Shown here: positions 45,424 through 53,547 of the stretch, piece after piece
How positions within the stretch are numbered: the first letter of the stretch is position 1
Layout: every line of letters begins with the position of its first letter
Origin: JAFLTL01 sp964389525
GTDB taxonomy: Bacteria; Bacteroidota; Bacteroidia; Bacteroidales; Muribaculaceae
NCBI GenBank assembly: GCA_964389525.1
Contig: CAYMEX010000010.1
Span: 1-64,000 of the forward strand
Direction: 5' to 3'
Length of the DNA stretch: 64,000 bases
The notes under the pieces: generated by a model
What the model saw: the letters and a program-made list of their open reading frames with translations, nothing else
Told to the model about the DNA's origin: nothing
The model's database searches: none
Position numbers and translations under genes: made by a program

Positions 45424-45915
45424 CTACTTGTCCATGTCGCTCATAAGCGTCTCCACAAGCTTCTTCTGCGATTTCTCGTCCTCAAGCTGTGTCTTGACAA
45501 CTTTCTGAGCTATCTCAAGCGCAAATGCGCTCACCTCATTCCTGAGGTTCTTCTCTGCCTCTTTCTGCGCCTGGGCGATAGACTCCCTGGCCTGGTCCAT
45601 AACCTTCGACGCCTCTGTCTGGGCAGCCTCACGCGCCTCCTCGACGATTTTAGTCTTCATCTTGTCGGCGTCGCGCAATATGTCGGCCTGCTGGCGACGG
45701 GCATCGTCAATTATTCCCTTCGCTTCCTCGCGTGCGCCGTCGAGCTGCGACTTTGCTTCCTGGGCATACTCTACCCCTTTGTCAATGAAATTGGCACGCT
45801 CCGCAATACCCTTCATTATCGCAGGCCACGCAAACACGGCAAGTATAATGAACAGGATGGCGAACGACACAAACATCCATATGACCAATCCGCTGTCTGG
45901 AGAAAACAATTCCAT
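45424..45915 (-). CDS. atpF: ATP synthase Fo b subunit
   Basis: 164 residues from the ATG at 45915 (MELFSPDSGLVIWMFVSFA); the frame stays open upstream to 46032 but that part would run across the intercistronic hairpin. One N-terminal membrane helix (about 10-30) is followed by a long charged coiled coil, the peripheral stalk. Preceded by a hairpin at 46050-46083. Confidence 0.94.
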   Translation of the reverse strand: MELFSPDSGLVIWMFVSFAILFIILAVFAWPAIMKGIAERANFIDKGVEYAQEAKSQLDGAREEAKGIIDDARRQQADILRDADKMKTKIVEEAREAAQTEASKVMDQARESIAQAQKEAEKNLRNEVSAFALEIAQKVVKTQLEDEKSQKKLVETLMSDMDK

Positions 45916-46049
45916 GCTGTTGAGGAGTGAAATGGGGTTACTTAATTGAAGATTGAAAGAGACTTTAGCCGGGCATGACCACGTCTGTAGAAGACAGGGG
46001 ATGCGATATGGCCTTATGCTCGCCCGACACAATCATTTCCGGCCGATAT

Positions 46050-46083
46050 CCCTCCGGAGCGGCATCAATGCCGTTCCGGAGGG
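46050..46083 (-). promoter_or_regulatory. Intercistronic hairpin between atpE and atpF
   Basis: CCCTCCGGA (46050-46058) and TCCGGAGGG (46075-46083) form a 9-bp stem, extended inside by CGGCAT/ATGCCG pairing around a 3-nt loop. It begins 30 nt after the atpE stop. There is no T run, so it looks like an mRNA-stabilising or processing structure, not a terminator. Confidence 0.75.
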
Positions 46084-46112
46084 TTAGACCGGTATATCGT
46101 GCCTGCTGCGTC

Positions 46113-46358
46113 TTAGACGAAGAGTGCGAGGATGCAGACGATGACAGCAAAAAGAGCCACGCCCTCGACAAGAGCGGCGATGACGATCATGTTGCTTCGG
46201 ATGTCTCCTGCCGACTCCGGCTGACGGGCGATAGCCTCCATGGCGGCGCCGCCAATCTTACCGATGCCAAGACCTGCGCCAATAGCTGCTATGCCGGCGC
46301 CGATGGTTGCTCCAAGACCTGAAAGGGCTGCAACTTCCGCTAAAATAGATGCTAACAT
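46113..46358 (-). CDS. atpE: ATP synthase Fo c subunit
   Basis: An 81-residue hairpin of two membrane helices. The polar loop is ARQPE and the ion-binding Glu is in ALVEGVALFAVIV. The position of the Na+-ligand Gln of sodium-type rings is Ile here and the Glu is followed by Gly, so a proton-driven ring is predicted (inference from motifs). A hairpin just downstream may raise c-subunit output relative to its neighbours. Confidence 0.96.
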   Translation of the reverse strand: MLASILAEVAALSGLGATIGAGIAAIGAGLGIGKIGGAAMEAIARQPESAGDIRSNMIVIAALVEGVALFAVIVCILALFV

Positions 46359-46405
46359 TTTTGTGATATTTTGAAGTTATTTACTGTATTGCTGTTTAAT
46401 GTCTC

Positions 46406-47560
46406 TCAAAGTGTGGCGACGGGCGCGCTATCCTTCGATCCGCCTCCGCCGTCCTCATGCTTCTCATGCTTCTCCTCATGTCCGCCCTCCTGGGCAAGAG
46501 CGATGAAGATCGTCGACAGCATAGTGAACACATACGCCTGGATGAAACTTACAAGCACATCCACAAGGAGCATGAACACCGAGAACGCTATCGAGACAAC
46601 GCTCGTCGCACCGATCACGATCGGACCGAACGAAGCGAAGATGAAAATCAGAAGTGTGAGCACAAGCACGATCATGTGGCCGCCCATCATGTTGGCGAAC
46701 AGACGCACAGTCAGTGCTGCGGGTTTTGTGAACATGCCGAAGATCTCGATAACCTGCATGATAGGTATCGGGAACTTGAGCCAGATAGGCACGTCGGGCC
46801 AGAAGATATCTTTCCAGTAATGCTTGGTGCCGAAAAGGTTGGTGAAGAAGAAGGTGAATATCGCAAGCACCATCGTCACCGCCACATTGCCGGTCACATT
46901 CGCGCCGCCGGGAAATACCACCATAAGACCCGCGAGGTTCAGCACAAATATGAACATGAACACCGTCAGAAGATACGGGGCGAACTTCTCAGCCTTATCC
47001 TTGAGAGTCGACTTGATGACTCCTGTATAGACAAACTCTATCAGAGCCTCGAAAGCTCCAAGACCGCGACGCGGCACACGGTAGCCGTTGCGTTTGTACC
47101 AGCTCTTGAGCCAGAAACAGAGCCACATGATCACCAGCATCGTGATGAAAATCGCGCATACGTTCTTGGTGATGGATATATCGGTGACACGAGTCTCTGT
47201 GCCCGCACCGTCGACCTCGACGATCTTGTTGCGGTTCTCTCCCTCTTTGGCTATCCTGAAAGTGACGCCGCCGTCGACATAGTCATCGCCGCCGGTCACA
47301 CGGCCCGACGAGAATACATGCCAGCCGCCATCCTTGCTTTTCACAATCACAGGAAGCGGAATGCGCTTGTGATGGTTGAAAGGCACCTCCCAGCCATAGC
47401 CGTCGCCAAGATGCTCAAAGATTATCTCTTTCACGTCAAGAGGCTTCTCCGACGACTCCTCATGGCTGTCAGCAGCCCGCATCTCAAATCCCCCGGTCAC
47501 TGCCGAAGCGAAGAGAAATGCCACAAAGGCTACGATATATCTGTAAAGTCGCTGATGCAT
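46406..47560 (-). CDS. atpB: ATP synthase Fo a subunit, with extended N terminus
   Basis: About 384 residues from the ATG at 47560; the frame also reaches a GTG at 47572. Much longer than the roughly 270 of E. coli: an N-terminal signal-like helix (about 5-22) and a soluble, probably periplasmic region of about 125 residues precede the first standard helix. The essential Arg is in LTVRLFANMMGGHMIV, with SFIQAYVFTMLSTIFIA in the last helix. The C-terminal tail is His/Glu/Gly-rich (GGHEEKHEKHEDGGGG). The long N terminus is a known Bacteroidota feature. Confidence 0.95.
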   Translation of the reverse strand: MHQRLYRYIVAFVAFLFASAVTGGFEMRAADSHEESSEKPLDVKEIIFEHLGDGYGWEVPFNHHKRIPLPVIVKSKDGGWHVFSSGRVTGGDDYVDGGVTFRIAKEGENRNKIVEVDGAGTETRVTDISITKNVCAIFITMLVIMWLCFWLKSWYKRNGYRVPRRGLGAFEALIEFVYTGVIKSTLKDKAEKFAPYLLTVFMFIFVLNLAGLMVVFPGGANVTGNVAVTMVLAIFTFFFTNLFGTKHYWKDIFWPDVPIWLKFPIPIMQVIEIFGMFTKPAALTVRLFANMMGGHMIVLVLTLLIFIFASFGPIVIGATSVVSIAFSVFMLLVDVLVSFIQAYVFTMLSTIFIALAQEGGHEEKHEKHEDGGGGSKDSAPVATL

Positions 47561-47606
47561 CTTGTTTTTCACGCGAATATTATACTCTACTGTTTCCTAT
47601 CTCTCG

Positions 47607-47858
47607 TCATTGCAGACACACCGAAACGACATTACGGTCTATCGTCGCAAGACCGCCTGCAATTTCAATGGTCTTATCCTCTCCCGAGTCTTTGGTCCGA
47701 TACACTATCTGTCCTTTCTCGAGAGTCGTGATCAGCGAGGCATGATTGTGAAGCACAGTGAATGCACCCTGCGTTCCGGGCAGACCGACTTTCACGACCT
47801 CCCCCTCAAACACCACCTCTGCCGGTGATATCACTCTAAGTGTCATTGCCTCGTTCAT
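47607..47858 (-). CDS. atpC: ATP synthase F1 epsilon subunit, short form
   Basis: An 83-residue subunit comprising only the N-terminal beta-sandwich (TLRVISPAEVVFEGEVVKVGLPG, FTVLHNHASLITTL). The C-terminal helical hairpin that inhibits the enzyme in E. coli (139 residues) is absent. A start four codons later (MTLRV) is possible. Between atpD and atpB. Confidence 0.93.
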   Translation of the reverse strand: MNEAMTLRVISPAEVVFEGEVVKVGLPGTQGAFTVLHNHASLITTLEKGQIVYRTKDSGEDKTIEIAGGLATIDRNVVSVCLQ

Positions 47859-47877
47859 AATACGGTAGTTCTATTTG

Positions 47878-49383
47878 TCAGGCCTGAGCCTCTGCCATAA
47901 GTTTCTTACCCTTGGCAATAGCCTCGTCGATAGTACCCACATTCAGGAATGCCTGTTCGGGATACTCGTCCATCTCGCCGCTCAAGATCATCTTGAAGCC
48001 ACGGATTGTCTCGCTGAGAGGCACCATCACACCGGGAAGGCCGGTAAACTGCTCGGCCACGTGGAACGGCTGACTCAGGAAGCGCTGAGCGCGACGGGCA
48101 CGGGCCACAACCAGCTTGTCCTCGTCCGACAGCTCGTCGACACCGAGAATTGCTATGATATCCTGAAGCTCGTTGTATTTCTGCAGAAGCTGCTTCACAG
48201 CCTGAGCAGTGTTGTAGTGATCCTCGCCGATGATGTGCGGGTCGAGGATACGCGAGGTCGACTCAAGCGGATCTACCGCAGGATAAATACCGAGCTCGGC
48301 GATCTTACGCGAAAGCACCGTCGTGGCATCGAGGAACGAGAATGTCGTCGCAGGAGCCGGGTCAGTGAGGTCATCGGCCGGAACGTAGATAGCCTGAACC
48401 GATGTGATTGATCCGTTTTTGGTCGATGTGATACGCTCCTGAAGCATACCCATCTCCGAGGCGAGTGTAGGCTGATAGCCCACAGCCGAAGGCATACGAC
48501 CGAGAAGAGCCGATACCTCCGAACCTGCCTGTGTGAAACGGAAGATATTGTCGATAAACAGCAGTATCTCCTTGCCGCCGCCATCCTGATCTCTGAACTG
48601 CTCTGCCACAGTTAGACCCGAAAGCGCAACACGGAGACGCGCACCCGGCGGCTCATTCATCTGGCCGAACACAAGTGTAGCCTGCGACTTCTCGACCTCA
48701 TTCATGTCGACATCGCCGAGGTTCCACTCACCCTTCGCCATACCTTCCTTGAACTTGTCGCCATACTTCATGACACCGCTCTCGATCATCTCGCGCAGCA
48801 GGTCATTACCCTCACGCGTACGCTCACCGACACCGGTAAACACCGAGAAACCGTTATGACCCTTGGCGATGTTGTTGATGAGCTCCATGATGAGCACGGT
48901 CTTGCCGACACCGGCGCCACCGAACAGACCGATCTTACCGCCCTTGCTGTAAGGCTCGAGAAGGTCGATCACCTTGATACCGGTGTAAAGTATCTCGGTG
49001 CCGATGGTGAGCTCTTCAAATTTCGGCGCCGGCTGATGTATCGGACGCAGATTAACCTTGTCGAGAGCAGGAAGCCTGTCAATGGCATCACCGATCACAT
49101 TCAGCAGACGACCTTTGACCTGCGAGCCGGTCGGCACGGCGATCGGACGCTCCAGATTCTCAACTGCCATTCCACGCTGCAATCCATCAGTACTCTCCAT
49201 CGCCACACAACGCACCGTGTCTTCACCGATGTGCTGTTCTACTTCGAGTATGAGCTCGCTCCCGTCTTCGCGGGCGATCTTCAGTGCAGTGTAAATCGGG
49301 GGAAGAGCCGAAGTCGAGTCCTCGAAAGAGACGTCGACGACAGGACCGATTACCTGTGCTATTTTTCCGGAGGCGTTAGTCAT
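47878..49383 (-). CDS. atpD: ATP synthase F1 beta subunit
   Basis: A 501-residue catalytic subunit: P-loop GGAGVGKTVLIMELI near 165, GERTREGNDL with the catalytic Glu, and ALLGRMPSAVGYQPTL. First gene of the atp block, only 58 bp after nuoH; no consensus promoter was found in that gap. Confidence 0.98.
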   Translation of the reverse strand: MTNASGKIAQVIGPVVDVSFEDSTSALPPIYTALKIAREDGSELILEVEQHIGEDTVRCVAMESTDGLQRGMAVENLERPIAVPTGSQVKGRLLNVIGDAIDRLPALDKVNLRPIHQPAPKFEELTIGTEILYTGIKVIDLLEPYSKGGKIGLFGGAGVGKTVLIMELINNIAKGHNGFSVFTGVGERTREGNDLLREMIESGVMKYGDKFKEGMAKGEWNLGDVDMNEVEKSQATLVFGQMNEPPGARLRVALSGLTVAEQFRDQDGGGKEILLFIDNIFRFTQAGSEVSALLGRMPSAVGYQPTLASEMGMLQERITSTKNGSITSVQAIYVPADDLTDPAPATTFSFLDATTVLSRKIAELGIYPAVDPLESTSRILDPHIIGEDHYNTAQAVKQLLQKYNELQDIIAILGVDELSDEDKLVVARARRAQRFLSQPFHVAEQFTGLPGVMVPLSETIRGFKMILSGEMDEYPEQAFLNVGTIDEAIAKGKKLMAEAQA

Positions 49384-49441
49384 TGAAGGTATTATTAGAC
49401 CGTCATGCGGTCGGTTGTTGTCTATTTCCTTTTGTATTCAA

Positions 49442-50518
49442 TCAGAAGTGGAAGCCACTGATAATCACCAGTACCATCAGCACAAGATTCACCAGGTTGA
49501 TCGGGAGAAGATATTTCCACTCCAGCGAGAGAAGCTGGTCGATACGCAGACGCGGGAACGTCCACTTAAACCATATGATGATGAACGAGAGCAGGAATGC
49601 CTTGCCGATAAACCAGATCACACCGGGTATATAGTCCATGATATGGTTGAACCCGTCGAGTCCGGGGATGTGAAGCGGCATCCATCCTCCGAGGAAGAGC
49701 AGCGATGCAACACCCGACACGATGAAGAGGTTGAGGTACTCGGCAAGATAGAAGAAGCCGAAGTGAATACCCGAATACTCGGTATGATAACCTGCGGTGA
49801 GCTCACTCTCGGCTTCGGGAAGGTCAAACGGGCCACGGTTGGTCTCGGCCGTACCGGCGATCATGTAGATCACAAAAGCGATGATTGCGGGGATGTGACC
49901 CGAGAAGATAAACCAGAGGTTGCTCTGAGCCTCGACAATACCGGTGATAGACATTGTGCCGGCAAAAGCCACCATAGTCAGCACCGAGAGGCCGATTGAA
50001 AGCTCATAGCTCACCATCTGCGAGCCCGAACGCATAGCACCGATAAGAGTGAACTTGTTGTTGGACGACCATCCTGCGAGCAGGATTCCGAGCACTCCTA
50101 TCGAAGACACGGCGATCAGGAAGAAAATACCGATATTGAAATCGATGATCTGAAGACCCTTGCCCCACGGAAGCACCGCAAATGCAAGCATCGATGCGAT
50201 GATCACGAGATAGGGAGCCAGAGCGAAAAGAAACTTGTCGGTCTTCTCAAGAGAGATAAGCTCCTTGATAAGGATCTTGAACATGTCGGCGAAACTCTGC
50301 AGCAGTCCGAAAGGACCCACACGGTTCGGGCCGAGACGGCACTGGAACGCGGCGCAGAGCTTACGCTCGTAGTAGATGTAGAACAACGCGAGAAGCGCAT
50401 AGACCAACAGCAGGCCGATGCCTATGCCGATACACTCGATGACGGTCACAAGCCACGAGGGCATAAATCCGCCAAGTAAATTGTTGATCCAGTCGGTGAC
50501 GATTGAGAAGTCAAACAT
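49442..50518 (-). CDS. nuoH: NADH-quinone oxidoreductase subunit H
   Basis: A 358-residue membrane subunit at the base of complex I forming part of the quinone chamber. RLGPNRVGPFGLLQSFADMF, GWSSNNKFTLIGAMRS and RGPFDLPEAESELTAGYHTE are diagnostic. Last nuo gene before the inserted ATP synthase genes. Confidence 0.97.
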   Translation of the reverse strand: MFDFSIVTDWINNLLGGFMPSWLVTVIECIGIGIGLLLVYALLALFYIYYERKLCAAFQCRLGPNRVGPFGLLQSFADMFKILIKELISLEKTDKFLFALAPYLVIIASMLAFAVLPWGKGLQIIDFNIGIFFLIAVSSIGVLGILLAGWSSNNKFTLIGAMRSGSQMVSYELSIGLSVLTMVAFAGTMSITGIVEAQSNLWFIFSGHIPAIIAFVIYMIAGTAETNRGPFDLPEAESELTAGYHTEYSGIHFGFFYLAEYLNLFIVSGVASLLFLGGWMPLHIPGLDGFNHIMDYIPGVIWFIGKAFLLSFIIIWFKWTFPRLRIDQLLSLEWKYLLPINLVNLVLMVLVIISGFHF

Positions 50519-50570
50519 TTCGTCGTCTATTTGATGCGATAACGCTTATAAATGGTTTACTCTTTTCTGA

Positions 50571-52211
50571 TTAGCGGTCCATGTCGGGCACGATGTAGTC
50601 GAGCGATCCGCCGATAGTGATAAGGTCGGCGATCTTCTGACCCGAAGTCATGTGGTCTACCGCAGCTGCAAGAGGCAGACAAGGTGTGGCGAGTTTCAGA
50701 CGGTAGGGATTTACGCCGCCGTCGCTCTCGATATATACTCCGAACAAGCCGCGGCATCCCTCGACAACTGTCCACCAGCTTCCTTTCGGAAGTTTGAGCA
50801 CCTTGGGCACCTTGGCGCAATAGTCGCCGGCAGGGATGTTGTCGATCAGCTGCTCGATGATTTTCGCGCTCTGCTCCATCTCGGCGATTCTCACCTTGAA
50901 GCGTGCCATGCTGTCGCCCTCGGTCATTACCACCTCATCCCACTTCAGAGTATCTTTCATCGAAGCATATAGGCTGTAGGGGTGAGTCTTGCGCACATCG
51001 CACGCCCAGCCCGAAGCACGGCCCGTAGGACCGGTGCAGCCATAAGAGATAGCGTCTTCACGCGAGAGGACACCGACTCCTGTCATACGGTTCTTGGCGA
51101 TGACATTGCCGGTGAAAATCTTGTTATATTCCTTGATGTTCTTGGGGAGCACTGCAAGCAGAGCCTTGACGTCCTTCACAAAGTCAGGATCAAGGTCGGC
51201 TATCACACCGCCGATGCAGTCATAGTTGAAAGTCATGCGGGCGCCGCAGGTCTTGTCCATGATGTCTAGGATCTGCTCTCTGACACGCAGCGTGTAGAAA
51301 AGCATCGTCGTCGCGCCGAGGTCCATGCAGAACGTTCCGATGAACAGACAGTGCGAGGCGATACGCGAGAGCTCGTCCATGATCACACGTATGTACTGTG
51401 CGCGCTCCGGCACCTCGATGCCGGCCGCTTTCTCGATGCACATGCACAGACCGTGATGATAGTTGTGAGCCGAGAAATAGTCCAGACGGTCCATGTAGTG
51501 GAGTGTCTGGAAATATGTCAGATTCTCGCAAAGTTTCTCCACACCGCGGTGGATATAACCCATATAGACATCGATCTTCTTGATTGTCTCGCCGTCGAGA
51601 GCGGTGCGGAAGCGGAGCACGCCGTGAGTCGCGGGGTGCTGCGGACCGATATTCACCACAAAATCATCGGGAGCGAAAATCGGCTTCTCATTCTTCACCA
51701 CCTTGCCGTTGTCGTCGAGAGTATAGACATAAGTGTCATCGCTCTGACGCTCGTTTTCGGTCGAGCAGGGGTTCAGCGAGGGATCGTCATCGTAGTCCTT
51801 GCGCAGCGGATAGCCTTTCCAGTCAATGTCAAGGAAAAGACGGCGCATATCGGGGTTTCCGATAAAAACGATGCCGAAGAAATCATATACCTCGCGCTCA
51901 TATGTCACCGCCACAGCCCAGAGATCGGCTACCGACGGGATATGCGGATTCTCACGATCGGTTGTCGAAGTCTTTATCGACACCGTGTGGCCATGGACTG
52001 TCGAATTAAGGATATACACACAGCCGAGCGACTCCGTCCAGTCCATGCCGACGATCGTCTCGAGATAGTCAAACGCGAGTTCCGAGTCATCGCGCAGTTT
52101 CTGGCATACGTCATGCAACTGCGCAGGGTCAAGCGTCAGTGTGAGCGTGTCGGCTTCTTCTATCTTTACCGTAGGAAACAGCGACGAAATCTTTTCCTGT
52201 AGATTGGCCAT
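50571..52211 (-). CDS. nuoCD: NADH-quinone oxidoreductase subunit C/D fusion
   Basis: A 546-residue fused subunit: NuoC part about 1-150 (YEREVYDFFGIVFIGNPDMRR), NuoD part about 170-546 (NIGPQHPATHGVLRF, GYIHRGVEKLCENLTYFQ, and C-terminal ADLITIGGSLDYIVPDMDR). It forms the quinone-binding face. The fusion is normal for Bacteroidota and enterobacteria. Between nuoB and nuoH. Confidence 0.97.
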   Translation of the reverse strand: MANLQEKISSLFPTVKIEEADTLTLTLDPAQLHDVCQKLRDDSELAFDYLETIVGMDWTESLGCVYILNSTVHGHTVSIKTSTTDRENPHIPSVADLWAVAVTYEREVYDFFGIVFIGNPDMRRLFLDIDWKGYPLRKDYDDDPSLNPCSTENERQSDDTYVYTLDDNGKVVKNEKPIFAPDDFVVNIGPQHPATHGVLRFRTALDGETIKKIDVYMGYIHRGVEKLCENLTYFQTLHYMDRLDYFSAHNYHHGLCMCIEKAAGIEVPERAQYIRVIMDELSRIASHCLFIGTFCMDLGATTMLFYTLRVREQILDIMDKTCGARMTFNYDCIGGVIADLDPDFVKDVKALLAVLPKNIKEYNKIFTGNVIAKNRMTGVGVLSREDAISYGCTGPTGRASGWACDVRKTHPYSLYASMKDTLKWDEVVMTEGDSMARFKVRIAEMEQSAKIIEQLIDNIPAGDYCAKVPKVLKLPKGSWWTVVEGCRGLFGVYIESDGGVNPYRLKLATPCLPLAAAVDHMTSGQKIADLITIGGSLDYIVPDMDR

Positions 52212-52273
52212 TTTATATTATTGTTGTGATATCTGATTTGGCTTGATGATTTTCCACATTCTCTCTATGGCAG

Positions 52274-52897
52274 TCACTCGACAGTCACTCCCGACTCCTT
52301 GGCTTTCATTATAGCCTCGAAATCAGCCTCCTTCTCCTGACGGTTGATGCCGCCGAAGAAACGCTCGACCTTGAGCTTGCGCGAAAGCTGCATGATACCG
52401 TATATCATTGCCTCGGGACGCGGAGGACAGCCCGGCACAAACACGTCGACCGGAACGATATCCTCGATACCCTTTGCCACATGATAGCTCTTGCGGAACG
52501 GGCCGCCCGAAATGGCGCAACCGCCGCAAGCTATGACATATTTAGGCTCGGCAAGCTGATCGTAAAGACGACGGAACACAGGAACCATACGGTTTACAAT
52601 CGTTCCTGCGACCATCATAAAGTCAGCCTGACGGGGCGAGGCACGTGCTACTTCCCAGCCAAAGCGCGCCATGTCGAAGCGCGCCGCTCCAAGCGACACA
52701 AATTCAATGCCGCAACAACTGGTGGCGAATGTGAGCGGCCAGAGCGAGTTACTGCGCCCCCAGTTGATCAAATCGTCGAGAACCCCGACAAGCACGTTGG
52801 TGCCGCTGGCACGCAACTCCTGCACGAGTCCCTCGATGTATTCGTTATCCTTAAATGCCTCGTAAGGCATGCTCTTGGTTGTAATCTGATCTTTCAT
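52274..52897 (-). CDS. nuoB: NADH-quinone oxidoreductase subunit B
   Basis: About 207 residues from the ATG at 52897, which shares ATGA with the nuoA stop (an ATG at 52903 is two codons further upstream). It carries cluster N2: ligands in FATSCCGIEF, IACGGCAISGG and VPGCPPRPEAM. Long compared with the minimal family, with about 40 extra residues at each end. Confidence 0.96.
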   Translation of the reverse strand: MKDQITTKSMPYEAFKDNEYIEGLVQELRASGTNVLVGVLDDLINWGRSNSLWPLTFATSCCGIEFVSLGAARFDMARFGWEVARASPRQADFMMVAGTIVNRMVPVFRRLYDQLAEPKYVIACGGCAISGGPFRKSYHVAKGIEDIVPVDVFVPGCPPRPEAMIYGIMQLSRKLKVERFFGGINRQEKEADFEAIMKAKESGVTVE

Positions 52898-53274
52898 TTC
52901 CATTCGAGCGCTCCTTTACGCCAGGCATAGATGAGTCCAAGTACAAGCACTCCAAAAAACACTCCGATGCTCAAAAGACCGTCGGTTCCGAGCTCACGCA
53001 CCCTGACAGCCCACGGGAAAAGGAACACTGTCTCCACGTCAAACATCAGGAACAGGATCGCAAACAGATAGTAACCAACCGAGAAGCGGCTCATGCTCTC
53101 GCCACGGGTAGGGATACCGCACTCATATGCTTCACCCTTCTGTGCATTGAACGAGCGGGGAGATATAAGCCCCGCAAGCCACATGGCAAGCGCCACGAGA
53201 CCAACTCCAGTCAGCAGGCCCACGACTGCGAGCATCGCATTGTTCTGGATTCCGAAGATTGCTAAAGATATCAT
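52894..53274 (-). CDS. nuoA: NADH-quinone oxidoreductase subunit A
   Basis: A 126-residue, three-helix membrane subunit with YECGIPTRGESMSRFSVGYY and LFLMFDVETVFLFPWA, the NuoA signatures. First gene of the energy block, translationally coupled to nuoB, with a consensus promoter 71-101 bp upstream of its ATG. Confidence 0.96.
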   Translation of the reverse strand: MISLAIFGIQNNAMLAVVGLLTGVGLVALAMWLAGLISPRSFNAQKGEAYECGIPTRGESMSRFSVGYYLFAILFLMFDVETVFLFPWAVRVRELGTDGLLSIGVFFGVLVLGLIYAWRKGALEWK

Positions 53275-53344
53275 ATTGAATTTTCAGCTATTATCACGTG
53301 TTTGTCATGGCAGCGTAAGTATATTTCTGCACATAACTCGTCTG

Positions 53345-53375
53345 CAAAGATACATTTTTACATCCTTTTCACAAA
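53345..53375 (-). promoter_or_regulatory. Promoter of the nuo/atp cluster
   Basis: Minus strand: TTTG (53372-53375), 19 bp, TATCTTTG (53345-53352), followed by C. Full consensus match; predicted leader about 65 nt to nuoA. Confidence 0.75.
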
Positions 53376-53497
53376 ACATTCTTAACGGCATGACGAAAAT
53401 ATTATCAACAAAAACGGCAAGGATTCGACGTTTCGCACAGTTTACGCGCGATTATAGCCATTTCAAAACGCGATTTATAATATTTGACGTCTCTATT

Positions 53498-53530
53498 TTT
53501 GGTTATTTGCACACCTGTTGCCTATCTTTG
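53498..53530 (+). promoter_or_regulatory. Promoter of the NAD(P)H-hydrate repair operon
   Basis: TTTG (53498-53501), 21 bp, TATCTTTG (53523-53530); the ATG at 53548 follows 17 bp later, leaving a very short leader. Confidence 0.65.
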
Positions 53531-53547
53531 TTGTAATCATAATAATT

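Noticed and set aside
46113..46358. Sodium-dependent ATP synthase c ring
   Set aside because: The Gln ligand position is Ile and the residue after the key Glu is Gly, so the Na+ site motif is missing.
46457..47731. 424-codon plus-strand frame opposite atpB and atpC
   Set aside because: Antisense shadow with low-complexity His/Glu composition; the minus-strand genes are certain.
53518..53547. TTG start for the NAD(P)H-hydrate repair gene
   Set aside because: It overlaps the -7 promoter element; the ATG at 53548 begins the conserved N terminus.
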